NCBI GenBank assembly: GCA_016584305.1
Contig: JACEEZ010018529.1
Location: 172,501-236,500, forward strand
Reading direction: 5' to 3'
Length of the DNA: 64,000 bases
Source: Chionoecetes opilio
Taxonomy: Eukaryota > Arthropoda > Malacostraca > Decapoda > Majidae
The notes below the pieces were generated by a model. It made no database searches. It worked only from the letters and a program-made list of their open reading frames with translations, and was not told the origin of the DNA. Position 1 is the first letter of the stretch; the number at the start of each line of letters is the position of its first letter. Positions 1 to 11,400 of the stretch are shown here, piece after piece. The position numbers and the translations under genes are program-made.

Positions 1-700
1 ACAAAGGACATCACTTTACATCATCATCATCATCATTATCACTATCTGGATAATAAAATACCCTTATAGGTTTCAAAATAAAAAAATTATAAAAACTTTA
101 TCTCTATCTCATCTCTATCCTACATCTTACACTTACTCACTCCCCCCTTGCATTGGCGCGCGTTCATTTCCTCCTTTGCTCTTCTCTGCCTCTCTACTCT
201 TTGCCTAATCACTGCTCCACTCTGCCCACGCTCTTCTGCTTTGCTATCTTACCTGCTCTCCTTTTTGCTCGTTTTAAGGGCTCTTACTGTGCTTTTCCTA
301 TTTGTCGTGTTTCTGTAACATGCTGTGTTAGCAAGAGAGGTATGAAGTGATGGAGCATGGGTGATGAGGCACTATGGCTAGTATTTGCGGAGCGTTACTG
401 GCAGGCATCTTAGGGACCTATGATCAGGTCATCATCATGCTCAGTATCTGGATAATAGCTATGGTGTTCTAGTATAGCCTTAGCCTATCTCCCTGCTCTG
501 ATCCATGCCTCTTGCTTTATCCGTAGCACCTGCATGGGACGCGTTCATTGGCTTTATGTTGCGTTGACTGACTTTGCCGTTCATGGGAGCCAGTGCATGA
601 ACGTTTTGTGGTTTTACAGTCGTATGGAGCGGTGTGAGGTGATATTGATGGCGTTGTTTTGTGTGTTTGTATTCTGGGAGAGAAGAGTGATGGAAGTGAT
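1..700. other. Non-coding stretch, no gene seen
   Basis: AT-rich sequence with short CAT repeats at the very start. The open frames here are short, have no recognisable domain and no splice context. Nothing else is supported. Confidence 0.5.
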
Positions 701-2334
701 GTGAAGGTGATGGGAGGTGATGGGAGGATGATGGGAGGTGATGGGAGGCAGGTGATGGGAGGTGATGGAGGTGATGGGAGGCAGGTGATGGGAGGTGATG
801 GGAGGCATGATGGGACAGGTGATGGCAGGTGATGGGAGGTGATGGAGGCAGGTGATGGGAGGTGATGGGAGCGTGATGGGAGGCAGTGATGGGAGTATGA
901 GAGCAGTATGGGAGGCAGGTCATGGGAGGTTTGATGCGAGGTGATGGGAGGTGATGGGAGGCAGGTGATGGGAGAGCAGGTCATGGGAGCCAGGTGATGG
1001 GAGCGGTGATGGGAGGCAGGTGATGGGAGGTGATGGGAGGCAGGTGATGGGAGGTGATGGGAGGATAGGTGATGGGAGTGATGGGAGGTGATGGGAGCCA
1101 GGTGATGGAGGTGATGGGTATGGCAGGTGATGGGAGGTGATGGGAGGCAGGTGATGGGAGGTGATGGAGGTGATGGGAGGCAGGTGATGGGACGGTGATG
1201 GGAGGTGATGGGAGGCAGGTGATGGAGGTGAAGGGAGGCATATGATGATGGAGGTGATGGGTGGCAGGTGATGGAAGGCAGGTGACTGGGAGTGATGGCA
1301 GGTGATGGGAGGTGATGGGAGGCAGGTGATGGGAGGTGATGGGAGGCAGGTGATGGGAGGTGATGGGAGGTGATGGGAGCCAGGTGATGGGAGGTGATGG
1401 GAGGCAGGTGATGGGAGGTGATGGGAGGCAGGTGATGGGAGGTGATGGGAGGCAGGTGATGGGAGGCAGGTGATGGGAGGTGATGGGAGGCAGGTGATGG
1501 GAAGTGATGGGAGGCAGGTGGATGGGAGGCAGGTGATGGGAGGTTATGGGAGGCAGGTGATGGGAGGTGAGGGAGGTGATGGAGGCAGGTGATGGGAGGT
1601 GATGGGAGGCAGGTGATGGGAGGCAGGTGATGGGAGGTGATGAGAGGCAGGTGATGGCAGAGGTGATGGGAGGCAGGTGATGGGAGGTGATGGGAGGTGA
1701 TGGGAGGTGATGGGAGGTGATGGGAGGCAGGTGATGGGAGGTGATGGAGGCAGGTGATGGGAGGTGATGGGAGGCAGGTGATGGGAGGTGATGGGAGGTG
1801 ATGGGAGGCAGGTGATGGGAGGTGATGGGAGGCAGGTGATGGGAGGAGGTGATGGGAGGTGATGAGAGGCAGGTCATGGGAGGTGATGGGAGGTGATGGG
1901 AGGTGATGGGAGGCAGGTCATGGGAGGCAGGTCATGGGAGCCAGGTGATGGGAGGTGATGGGAGGCAGGTGATGGGAGGTGATGGGAGGCAGGTGATAGG
2001 GAGGTGATGGGAGGCAGGTGATGGGAGGTGATGGGAGCAGGTGATGGGAGGCAGGTGATGGGAGGTGATGGGAGGCAGGTGATGGGAGGTGATGGGAGGC
2101 AGGTGATGGGAGGTGATGGGAGGCAGGTGATGGGAGGTGATGGGAGGCAGGTGATGGGAGGGAGGTGATGGGAGGTGATGGGAGCCAGGTGATGGGAGGT
2201 GATGGGAGGCAGGTGATGGGAGGTGATGGGAGGCAGGTGATGGGAGGCAGGTGATGGGAGGTGATGGGCAGGTGATGGGAGGCAGGTGATGGGAGGCAGG
2301 TGATGGGAGGCAGGTGATGGGAGGCAGGAAGGGG
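700..2334. repeat. Minisatellite of GGTGATGGGA / GGCAGGTGATGGGA units
   Basis: About 1.6 kb of imperfect tandem units built from two modules, GGTGATGGGA and GGCAGGTGATGGGA. The plus strand is almost free of C apart from the GGCA module, so the array is strongly strand-asymmetric. His/Pro/Ser-rich open frames on the minus strand (480-2410) arise only because the unit lacks stop codons there, so I do not call them genes. Module order varies along the array, with scattered point changes such as GTCATGGG. Confidence 0.95.
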
Positions 2335-2936
2335 CGGGCACAGCGGGTGGTGGTCGCGTATTCCCGATATTAATGGGCAGCGTCGCCTCAAAACAGATTT
2401 CGGTCCCCAAGTTATTAATAGAAAAACTGAAACAAATATAGAAAATGTGTAAATTCGGTGTGAGCTAATGTTTTGTAAAGGTCCGTCTCAGTATACAGTA
2501 AAAGGTTGATAACATGATGACAGATGACACTTTTGGGTCCTCAAGCATATGATTTAAACCCACGACAGCGACAAAAAAAGCGACCAAAAAAGCGACCAAA
2601 AAAAAAAGGCTTTGGTGGTAAAAAATTTCCCATGCACTTTTTTCCCACAGATTTTCCCACAAAGCAAATCTAACAAACTATCTTAGAAAAAAACTGGGTA
2701 TTACTAACCAGTTATTCTTTTTTAATGCTGTGATGCGAGCGTTTGCACACACTACCTCACTGGTTGAAGGCCTGCTGCCTACTGAAGCTGTTTTGGCTCT
2801 GCTGTTTCCTTCTCCTTCCTCTCACACCCTTCTCTCCTTGCCTTTCTTCCTCTCTTTCCCTCCGAAAAAAAATTATGTTCCTTCCCCTCCGCTTGTCTTC
2901 AATTCGTTTTATTATATTTTTTCCGTGGCTATGGAC
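2335..2936. other. Non-coding stretch between arrays
   Basis: Roughly 600 bp of ordinary AT-rich sequence with short A-runs and a TC-rich patch at 2810-2870. No gene-like frame is visible. Confidence 0.5.
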
Positions 2937-3537
2937 GTCGAGGCAGGGGGGGAGGGAGGCAGGGAGAGAGGCAAGGAGAGAGGTAGGGAGGGAGGCAGGG
3001 AGAGAGGGAGAGGCAGGGAGAGAGGGAGAGGCAGGGAGACAGGGTGAGAGGGAGAGGCAGGGAGAGAGACAGGGAGAGAGGCAGGGAGAGAGGCAGGGAG
3101 GGAGGCAGGGAGAGAGAGGAGGGAGGGAGACAGGGAGAGAAGGGGAGAGGCAGGGAGGCAGGCAGGGAGAGAGGAGAGAGGGAGAGGCAGGGAGAGAGAC
3201 AGGGAGAGAGCAGGGAGAGAGGCAGGGAGGAGAGAGGGAGAGAGGCAGGGAGAGAGGGAGGCAGGCAGGGAGAGAGGGAGAGAGGGAGGGAGAAAGGGAG
3301 AGAGGGAGAGAGGCAGGGAGAGAGGGAGGGAGAGGAGAGAGCAGGGAGAGAGGGGAGAGGCAGGGAGAGAGGCAGAGAGAGGCAGGGAGAGAGGAGAGCA
3401 GGCGAGAGGAGGGAGAGAGGGAGAGAGGCAGGGAGAGAGGGAGAGAGGCAGGGAGAGGGAGAGGCAGGGAGGGAGGGAGAGAGGCAGGGAGAGAGGGAGA
3501 GAGGCAGGGAGAGAGGCAGGGAGAGAGGCAGGGACAC
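2937..3537. repeat. Purine array (GGCAGGGAGAGA units), left arm of an inverted pair
   Basis: About 600 bp of nearly pure G/A with a C in each GGCAGGGAGAGA-type unit. The complementary pyrimidine array follows at 3991-4440, so the two form a large imperfect inverted repeat with a spacer of about 450 bp. Open frames in both strands here are repeat artefacts. Confidence 0.95.
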
Positions 3538-3990
3538 AGGAGGAGGTAGAGGAGTCACATATAGAGTAAATCGAGGGTGAAATTAAATGTCCTCCGTCTC
3601 AGTTTTATGATAACGCCACAAAACCATGACGGCGACCATTGTGTTGCGCGGCGCCAACACTCGAGACCCTCAGTGGCCGCCTCGTCTGATGCCCCGAGGA
3701 GTGACATCTGGGTCGGTCGGGTGAGCCTGGTGCAGGAATATGTGATGGAAACCATGTAATGAAGAAAATACATGAACCTGAATAAAGTTCTTACACAAAC
3801 AACGCAACATGTAAAAAAAAAAAAAATAATAATAATAATAAAAAAAATACTTCAACTCCGCACTGATCTATTCCCGCCCAAAATGACGGCTAGTTCACCT
3901 GTAAGTTTTCAACCCTCATATAACAGACGATACAAAATCCAAACATTAAAAAAAAAGGTTTCTGGCTGTGCTTTCATAGTGTATACCCTT

Positions 3991-4440
3991 GCTCCCTGCC
4001 TCTCTCCCTCTCTCTCTCCCTGCCTCTCTTCCTGTCTCCCTCCCTCTCTCCCTGCCTCTCTCCCTGTCTCCCTCCCTCTCTCCCTGCCTCTCTCCCTCCC
4101 TGCCTCTCTCTCTCTCTCCCTGCCTCCCTCTCTCCCTCCCTCTCTCCCTGCCTCTCTTCCTGTCTCCCTCCCTCTCTCCCTGCCTCTCTCCCTGTCTCCC
4201 TCCCTCTCTCCCTGCCTCTCTCCCTCCCTGCCTTTCTCCCTGCCTCTCTCCCTGTCTCCCTCCCTCTCTCCTGCCTCTCTCCCTCTCCCTGTCTCCCTCC
4301 CTCCCGTCTCCCTCCCTCTCTCCCTGCCTCTTCTCCCTCCCTCTCTCCCTGCCTCTCCCTCTCTCCCTCCCTGTCTCCCTCCCTCTCTCTCTCTCCCTGC
4401 CTCCCTCCCTGCCTCCCTCCCTGCCTCTCTCCCTCCCTGC
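3991..4440. repeat. Pyrimidine array (CTCTCCCTGCCT units), right arm of an inverted pair
   Basis: About 450 bp of C/T with CTCTCCCTGCCTCTCTCCC-like units, the reverse complement of the array at 2937-3537. Its right edge abuts a TTAA-family MITE that has lost its outer end. Confidence 0.95.
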
Positions 4441-4445
4441 CATTT

Positions 4446-4646
4446 CCCAGATCTTTCCTTTGCTACATAAAATCCTCTGTTGTTAGCCATAAAATAAAAA
4501 AAAAGTAGCTAGAATATACCAAATTAGCTAGTGGACAAGAATACTAAATAGGTCTTGTCTATAAAATCTTGCTCATATTCACAAAAATCGTCTTATGGTA
4601 TACCCAAAGTACAATGGAAATTACGTTCTGGGCGTAAAGGGGTTAA
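4446..4646. mobile_element. TTAA MITE copy 1 (left end lost)
   Basis: The internal sequence matches the other copies (CCCAGATCTTTCCTTTGCT at the left, GTTCTGGGCGTAAAGGGGTTAA split across the right end). The outer TTAACCCCTTCACG is missing where the element meets the pyrimidine array. Confidence 0.85.
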
Positions 4647-5012
4647 CCGAGAAAATCAAAGGAATATCAGCATCAGTGGTTTGTTTCCCCCAATACCCAT
4701 TCCTCACCGTTTCACTCTTTCTCTCTAACCCCTCTTCTTTATGCTTTGCCATAGTGCCATATGACCTCTGATGTCTGGCACATTTCCCCTTTTTTTAGGC
4801 ATTACAATCAATCAATCCCCACAATACTGGTCAGATCTTGTTCCTTTATGAGTGGGTGTAGGCCGAGGGGTGTCATGGAGGAGGGCTTGGCGGAAACAAT
4901 TGCGGGGCGGCGCTTTCATTTATTGGTTACGGGATCGAAGGCTTTGTTGGCATTAGAAGACTTAGTAACAGTAGTACGCGTAGTAACATTGGGAAAAAGT
5001 AGTAGTAGTAGT

Positions 5013-6130
5013 CATCATTATCATCATCATTCCTTTATTTCGTATATACTAGTATACAGATTCAACCGATGCATAATATAAAATTATACAAGGAAAACTT
5101 ATCAATGAATAAAATTTTACTGTACATATATAATGACAAAATAAAATATGAAGCTCAAAGGACGTCAAGTCCATCTAAAAAGATTAAAACAATCATTCAA
5201 AATTAAAATAATTCACACATTATCTAAAATTCTACATACAAGCAGCTACCTGCAGTTATATAAGCTTAAATGTTTGGTGCATAGTAGTTCAGACGGCCAG
5301 GTTCATGATTTTGTAGCCACGTAATTCTAGCTTTAATGGTTTGCAGGTCATATTCTATCAAATTTATGTTATAAAAATTTCTAAATAATAATGATATTGA
5401 AGGCAGTGTATATCCGTTCTTTAAAAAGGGCAAACACCATTTAATGAGGGAATTATTGATGACCAAAAGTCTCTTAAAATATCTTGCCTGTACAAATGCA
5501 TTATAATGTTGGAACAACAAATTACATGTCTGTTTAGCCATCTCATGGTTACTGTGGTATCGTGGCAGAGCAAACACTTTTTTTAGGGCATTGTGGTAAG
5601 TTGTCTGGAATGTCTTATAGCAAGATTTATTTTTCATTCTAAGAGTCTGCCATAAGGCCAGACCATACTCTGGCAAGCAAAATGAATTGAATAGGAACAT
5701 GAGAGTCTGACTGGAAACATTCTTGAAATTTCTATATATATAATTGAATTTTGCGTAAAAACTAGTTAACCTGAAATCTATATCTTCCTCATCACTCAGA
5801 TTTTTCTGGATACAGTAACCTAAATACTTGTAATTATCTACCAGTGCTATTCTATCTCCACAAAGATCAATAAAATTGCTTTCATTTTTCCTTCTATCCT
5901 TTGAATATATACAGCATTTCGTCTTTACTTGATTAATTAATAAATTCAATGTTACTAACTTTTCCTTAATCTCAGCATATAATACACCTAAAGTCTCTGA
6001 AGTATCTGCAAGAACAATTAAATCATCAGCATAAGCCATTAAATTGACTCTCATAAATCCATATTTACAACCAATGTCCTTTGAAGATATAGAAGTTATA
6101 ATTTCATCAATATAAAGTGTAGCGAACAAT
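5013..6130 (-). mobile_element. LINE 3' fragment with reverse transcriptase C-half
   Basis: A single open minus-strand frame (about 5266-6129, 287 aa, no ATG needed at its start) carries the RT catalytic box AYADDLIVLA near residue 33. The thumb and C-terminal region of a non-LTR retrotransposon polymerase follow. The frame begins abruptly at the edge of an AGT microsatellite, so the element is 5'-truncated. On its 3' side a tail of about 230 bp ends in ATG-rich sequence and runs into another short AGT run (4999-5012). The frame has no internal stop, which suggests fairly recent insertion. I cannot place the clade beyond non-LTR retrotransposon. Confidence 0.9.
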
Positions 6131-6164
<34 letters not shown>

Positions 6165-6165
6165 G

Positions 6166-6197
<32 letters not shown>

Positions 6198-6237
6198 TAG
6201 TAGTAGTAGTAGTAGTAGTAGTATAGGAGTAGTAGTA

Positions 6238-6310
<73 letters not shown>

Positions 6311-6370
6311 CAGTAGTAGTAATAGTAGTAGTAGTAGTAGTAGGAGTAGTAGGAGTAGTAGGAGTAGTAG

Positions 6371-6457
<87 letters not shown>

Positions 6458-6504
6458 CAGTAATAGTAGTACCAGTAGTAGTAGTAGTAATAGTAGTAGT
6501 ATCA
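6131..6504. repeat. (AGT)n microsatellite
   Basis: About 370 bp of AGT repeats with a few GGAGT and AAT interruptions. The poly-Leu/Tyr frame across it is an artefact of the triplet repeat. Confidence 0.97.
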
Positions 6505-7056
6505 TGGAGAGTGTAAGGCTGTGAGCGTTAGGCAGGGGTTGTTAAGTCAATTATAATAGGAGTGAGAGCCGCGGCAGTAAGGATGTGGTGCCGCATATTG
6601 AGTGACAGGCAGCTGCAGGGCGTGAGCTGAGGGAGCGGTGGTGGGCGAGGCCATGCACATTACTCATCTGATGGGCCACTGATGGGCTGTATTATGGTAC
6701 ACGACCCACCTCGATAATTACTGATACCAAAATGAATAGACATAAAATCAAAAAGTTTATTTTAAAGTCTAAATATAGTTTATATAGTATATATTTTATA
6801 GTGTATAAAATAAGTCATAGACCACTGTAAACCTATAGTGATATAGTGATATAGTGATATAGAGATATAGTGGTCTATGAATAAGTCTATAAAAAGATTA
6901 AAAGTTTATAGATCTTGACTGATACAAAGAAATAACGTGATGACTACAATGCTCTGGTGATGATACGTAGAATGAAGAAACAATGAATAATGAACACGTC
7001 TTTGTCAGTTCAGACTTATCAGTATGATTCACGCAACAACAAGCCCGTCAGACGAA
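6505..7056. other. Non-coding stretch with a small AT-rich inverted repeat
   Basis: No gene. Within it, roughly 6755-6905 holds an imperfect palindrome in which CATAGACCACT (about 6816) is mirrored by AGTGGTCTATG (about 6868), with TAGTGATA repeats between. This may be a decayed MITE. Confidence 0.5.
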
Positions 7057-7260
7057 TTAACCACTTCACGCCCAGATCTTTCCTTTGCTAAATAAAATCA
7101 TCAGCCATAAAATTACGAAAACTGACTGGATATACCAAATTAACTAGTGAACAAGGATACTAAACAGGTCATATCTATAAAATATTGCTTATATTCACTA
7201 AAATCGTCGAATGGTAGCCAAATTACAATGGAAATTACGTTCTGGGTCTGAAGGGGTTAA
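7057..7260. mobile_element. TTAA MITE copy 2
   Basis: Complete copy: TTAACCACTTCACGCCCAG at the left and GGGTCTGAAGGGGTTAA at the right, with TTAA on both sides. Same family and orientation as copy 1. Confidence 0.92.
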
Positions 7261-7811
7261 GGTCCTCAAATGACAATGCGGCGGAGTGTCAGAAATAACC
7301 CGATGCCGCCACTCCGGAGTCACTATCAATCCAAGCATGCAGGGCTATGAATTAAAGGATCTTATCATTAACCATCAACATTTCGATTTTTTTTCACAGC
7401 GGCAACTATAAATTGATAATATTCTCAGAGACCAACATCTTTGTGTCTCAAAATATCACAAAGCATCACTAAGGCGAGCATACAGGCTTGAAGGTTAGTA
7501 GAAGACGTGTATGAGAGTCGAAAATTTCACCAACATTAATTAAAGTAAAATTTTGCAAGACATTGTTTGCCACAGGAAGGCGACCAAATCTTGGGCAAGA
7601 CTGCCAGAGAGTGCGGGTTACGATTGTCTAATCCCGAGTGTTGTGGCGGAGCCTTATCTGTAGCGGCAGGCTGGCGGCGCGGCGAGGCGGGGAGGCAAGT
7701 GTGAAATAGGAACGACAAGGAGGAAGGGAGGAATATTGGAAGGCTGGGTTGGGGCGAGGGAAGGACGGTGTGGTGCAGTAACCAGGGCATATAATAATCA
7801 TTCAAAATAAT
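7261..7811. other. Non-coding stretch
   Basis: No supported gene. An 89-aa minus-strand frame at 7536-7805 has no domain or splice context. Confidence 0.45.
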
Positions 7812-8059
7812 AATTCAAACTGGTAAAACGTATATTAAAAAAACAAATAGGGAGAAACTGGTTCATAAATAGTGTGGTAAATGATTGGAATAGACTCAGT
7901 CATCAGGTAGTTAGTACGGACTCAATAGGGGGTTTTAAAAGGAGGTTAGACAGTTTTATGGATGGGGATGAAAGGTGGATGTAAGTAGTGTTAAGTAACA
8001 AGGGAACTACCACGTGTAGGTCTCTTGTAGTTTCTTTATTTTCTTCGTTCTTATGTTCT
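7812..8059 (+). mobile_element. LINE 3' tail (C-terminus of ORF plus 3' end)
   Basis: Translation of 7860-7982 gives VVNDWNRLSHQVV, then FKRRLDSFMDGDERWM and a stop. This is the typical C-terminal end of a non-LTR retrotransposon polyprotein. The 3' end finishes with TTCTTATGTTCTTA. The same tail recurs at about 10188, 29684, 47335, 47536 (split) and, inverted, 56590. Confidence 0.85.
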
Positions 8060-8196
8060 TAAATGACGACAAAACACGCACAATAACTATAAAACAAGGC
8101 AGCAAAAACATACTTATATTACTGGGACATATAAAGGTGGTCTGTGTATCATTCCTACGTTTCTTTTTAGTGTTTCTTGCATTGCTTTACTTTGCA

Positions 8197-8408
8197 TTAA
8201 CCCCTTGAGGCCCAGAACATTATAACCATTGTAATTTGGGTACCATTACACGATTTCTAGTGAATATAAGCAATATTTGAACAATGAACCTGTTTAGTAT
8301 CCTTGACGACTAACTAATCTGGTATATTCCGTTGCTTTTCTTAATTTTATGGCTCGACAACAGACAATTTTTTATAGCAAAGGAAAAATATGGGCGTGAA
8401 GGGGTTAA
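8197..8408. mobile_element. TTAA MITE copy 3, just beyond the gene A stop codon
   Basis: TTAACCCCTTGAGGCCCAG at the left and GGGCGTGAAGGGGTTAA at the right, in inverted orientation relative to copy 2. It lies only 10 bp from the gene A stop codon. A diverged repeat of the gene A terminal-exon sequence (TAGTGTTTCTTGCAT) sits on its far side at about 8168. Confidence 0.92.
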
Positions 8409-8418
8409 GTGTTTTTCT

Positions 8419-11400
8419 TTAGTGTTTCTTGCATTTCTTTCCTTTACACTTCTTCTTCTTGTCCTCCTTGTCCTCCTTCTCGTCCTCCAGACCGAAGGTA
8501 GGGAGCGCCGAGACCGAGGCGGGCATGTGTTGGATGCACGTGGTCCTCACACACTCCAGGAACTCGTCCACCTGCACGCCGAGGCCACACAGACACACGA
8601 GTCAACGAATAAAGCCAAGAAAAAAAGGTTAAGATTCGTTTTATCGCCCCTGCCTTATCTCGCTTACTACCTTATGAAGGACTAAACTTTTCTCATACAC
8701 GTCTTCTACTAACCTTCAAACCTCTTGGCAAGCTGTTACTTTGGTCAAAATCACGGACAAAAATGATCTAATAAGAATAAATAAGGTGCAACTCCGACGT
8801 CACCATCAGCACAGTCCAGAGATATGACAGGGCTGATAAAACGAATTTAAACCAGAAAAAAATATGTGCTGGCCGGAAAACATAAAAAGGACCCAAACTT
8901 TATAAAGGAAAGTAGGTGTTTGTCAAGACTATGGTTCCCTATATGCTATAAATAGATCCTTTCTTCCCTATTATAGATACGAGTAAACGAACAAAGGCAA
9001 GAAAAAAAATATATGCTGACAGGAGAAGATATTTATAAGAAGAAAGGACCCAAACATTTTAAAGGCAAGTAGTTGTTTGTCAAGAATATGCTTCCCTATG
9101 CGCTGGCCGGAGAACATTATTACTTATAAGAAGAAAGGACCCAAAGTTTGTAAAGGCAAGTAGGTGTTTGTGAAGCCTGTGGTTCCCTGTGTGGTGCGTA
9201 CCTTGGAGGGCGGCGGCTCGGGGCACTGGGCGAGGGCCGCCGCCACGTTGTCAATAATGGTGGGGTGGGTGTACACGCCCCGCGCCAGCAGCTTGTTCAC
9301 CATGGCCTGACGGGCGATGGTGCCGTCAAAGCCAATCTGGAATGGGCCACAACACACATGGAAGCACCCTATACCTGTACCTATACAAGTACTGTCTCTT
9401 TCCTCCATCCGGGGATTTTACTCACGCACATTTTAACGCAGATACATACTTCTTCTTTTTCCAAACAGACGATAATAAATACTACGATTAACTTGATAAG
9501 TATCTGGTCTCTAGGAATGAAATTAATACTTTCATTTACGTAAGAAAACAAAACAAAATATAATACATTAATCCTCCAAGCTTGTAGAAAATTTGGGATA
9601 ATTTTTTTTTAAATCTGAAGCAACTTTTAAGCTACCTATATAAACGTGTTGTGCAGAGCGATGTAGGGGAGAGCAGGGCAGGTTGTATCGAGGGTAGGTT
9701 GCATCATTGCCTCTAACTCGCATGTTATCACACGTACATCGTCTTAATACTACTACTACTACTACTACTACAATAAACTACTACTACTACAACTACAACA
9801 ATAATAATAATAAAAAAAGTTAATGCGAGTTAGAGGCAATGATGCAACCTACCCTCGATGCAACCTGCCCCGCTCTCCCCTACAAGGTAACAATGACTGC
9901 GAGTCCGTCCCCTTCCTTCTATACAACCTTGGCCGCTATACATGAATGAAAGAGCTTCACCTTCAGCCACAATTGCTGTGCGGCGGACCACCTACCAGCC
10001 CGTTTGCCTGATAGACGCACTGGTGAAGCTGAGCCGAGATGGCGGTGTCGTTGGTGATGCGGTCCACGATCGTCTCAGGCTGGCCCGCCGAGAAGGCCGG
10101 TCCTGCAACACCACCACCATCACCACCAGCTTTATCCACCGCACGTGCCACAAGAACAACACACAGCAAGACACCACAAGGCGTCAATAGGGAGCTTTAA
10201 AAGGAGGCTGGATAAATTCATGGATGGGGATGAAAGGTGGATGTAGGTAGTGTTAAGTAACAGGAACCACCACGTGTAGGTCTCGCGGCCTCTTGTAGCT
10301 TCCTTATTTTCTTATGTTCTTAAGGCCGAGGAAGAAGCGGTGTTGTCAGAAGGCAAGGCAAGGCGACAGGACTCACCTATCACGGTGACGACCTGCGTTT
10401 TGGGGATGCCGAGGGTGGTGGCGCAGTCTAGGACGGGCTTCACGTGGCCGCCCTTGCCTTTCGTTAACTCGCCGACCAACTTACATTTGCTGACGCGCGC
10501 CATGCACTCTCCTGGCCCCAAGGCGCCGCACGCGAGATCCATGCCTGCAGCAAACACTCGTCACCACACCGCGTTCTTATTGTTATTACTATTCCCATTA
10601 CTAACATTACGGTTACTGTTATCATCACTTCTCTTATTACTTGAAATTATTAAGTATGTCTATATATATCAATAGTCCACTCTAGTCCACGAAAGACAAC
10701 GAAAAGATTATGGCATGAGGTCCATAAAAGAGCTTTGGCTTAATGGACCGTGGCTTGTATGACAGTAGAATTGATTATCAACATTATTATATTATACCAA
10801 GCCGAATAAACCATCAAGTATCAAGTATCGTCTTCTGGTCATTCATGTACCGTCAATAACACTATAGTCGCCACTGCACTAATGTCGCCAGTCGCCATTA
10901 TTAACGAATTTTAGCATCACTACAGATTTGTATGTGCCACTGAAGAGTCATGCACAGTAATTTATATTATGTACCTGTCTTCAGTGCCACATACAAGTCT
11001 GTAGTGATCCTAAAATTCGTAATATATAGCGCCTGGCGACATTAGTGCAGTGGCGACTATAGTGTTATTGACGGTAGCGTTTATAAAGCTTTATAGAAAT
11101 GTGTTTTGCATTATTAATATATTCTACAAAATAGTATCAAAATAAGTAGCTCAAATAAGTAACAATGTGGAAGTTTAACCCATTTTCTAAGCATCATATA
11201 TCATTTTTTTGGCTTTCCTTACGTATGTGGCAAATAAGTGCCTCAAATAAATAACATTGTGGAAGTTAACCCATTTTTAAGCATCATATATCATTATTTT
11301 TTTTGCTTTCCTTACGTATGTGGCAAATAAGTGCCTCAAATAAGTAACAATGCGGAAGTTTAACCCATTTTCTAAGCATCATATATCATTATTTTGCTTT

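Noticed and set aside
480..2410. His/Pro/Ser-rich minus-strand open frames
   Set aside because: They follow the tandem repeat and switch frame freely; no start context, domain or splice sites.
6107..6505. Poly-Leu/poly-Tyr frame
   Set aside because: Translation of the AGT microsatellite.
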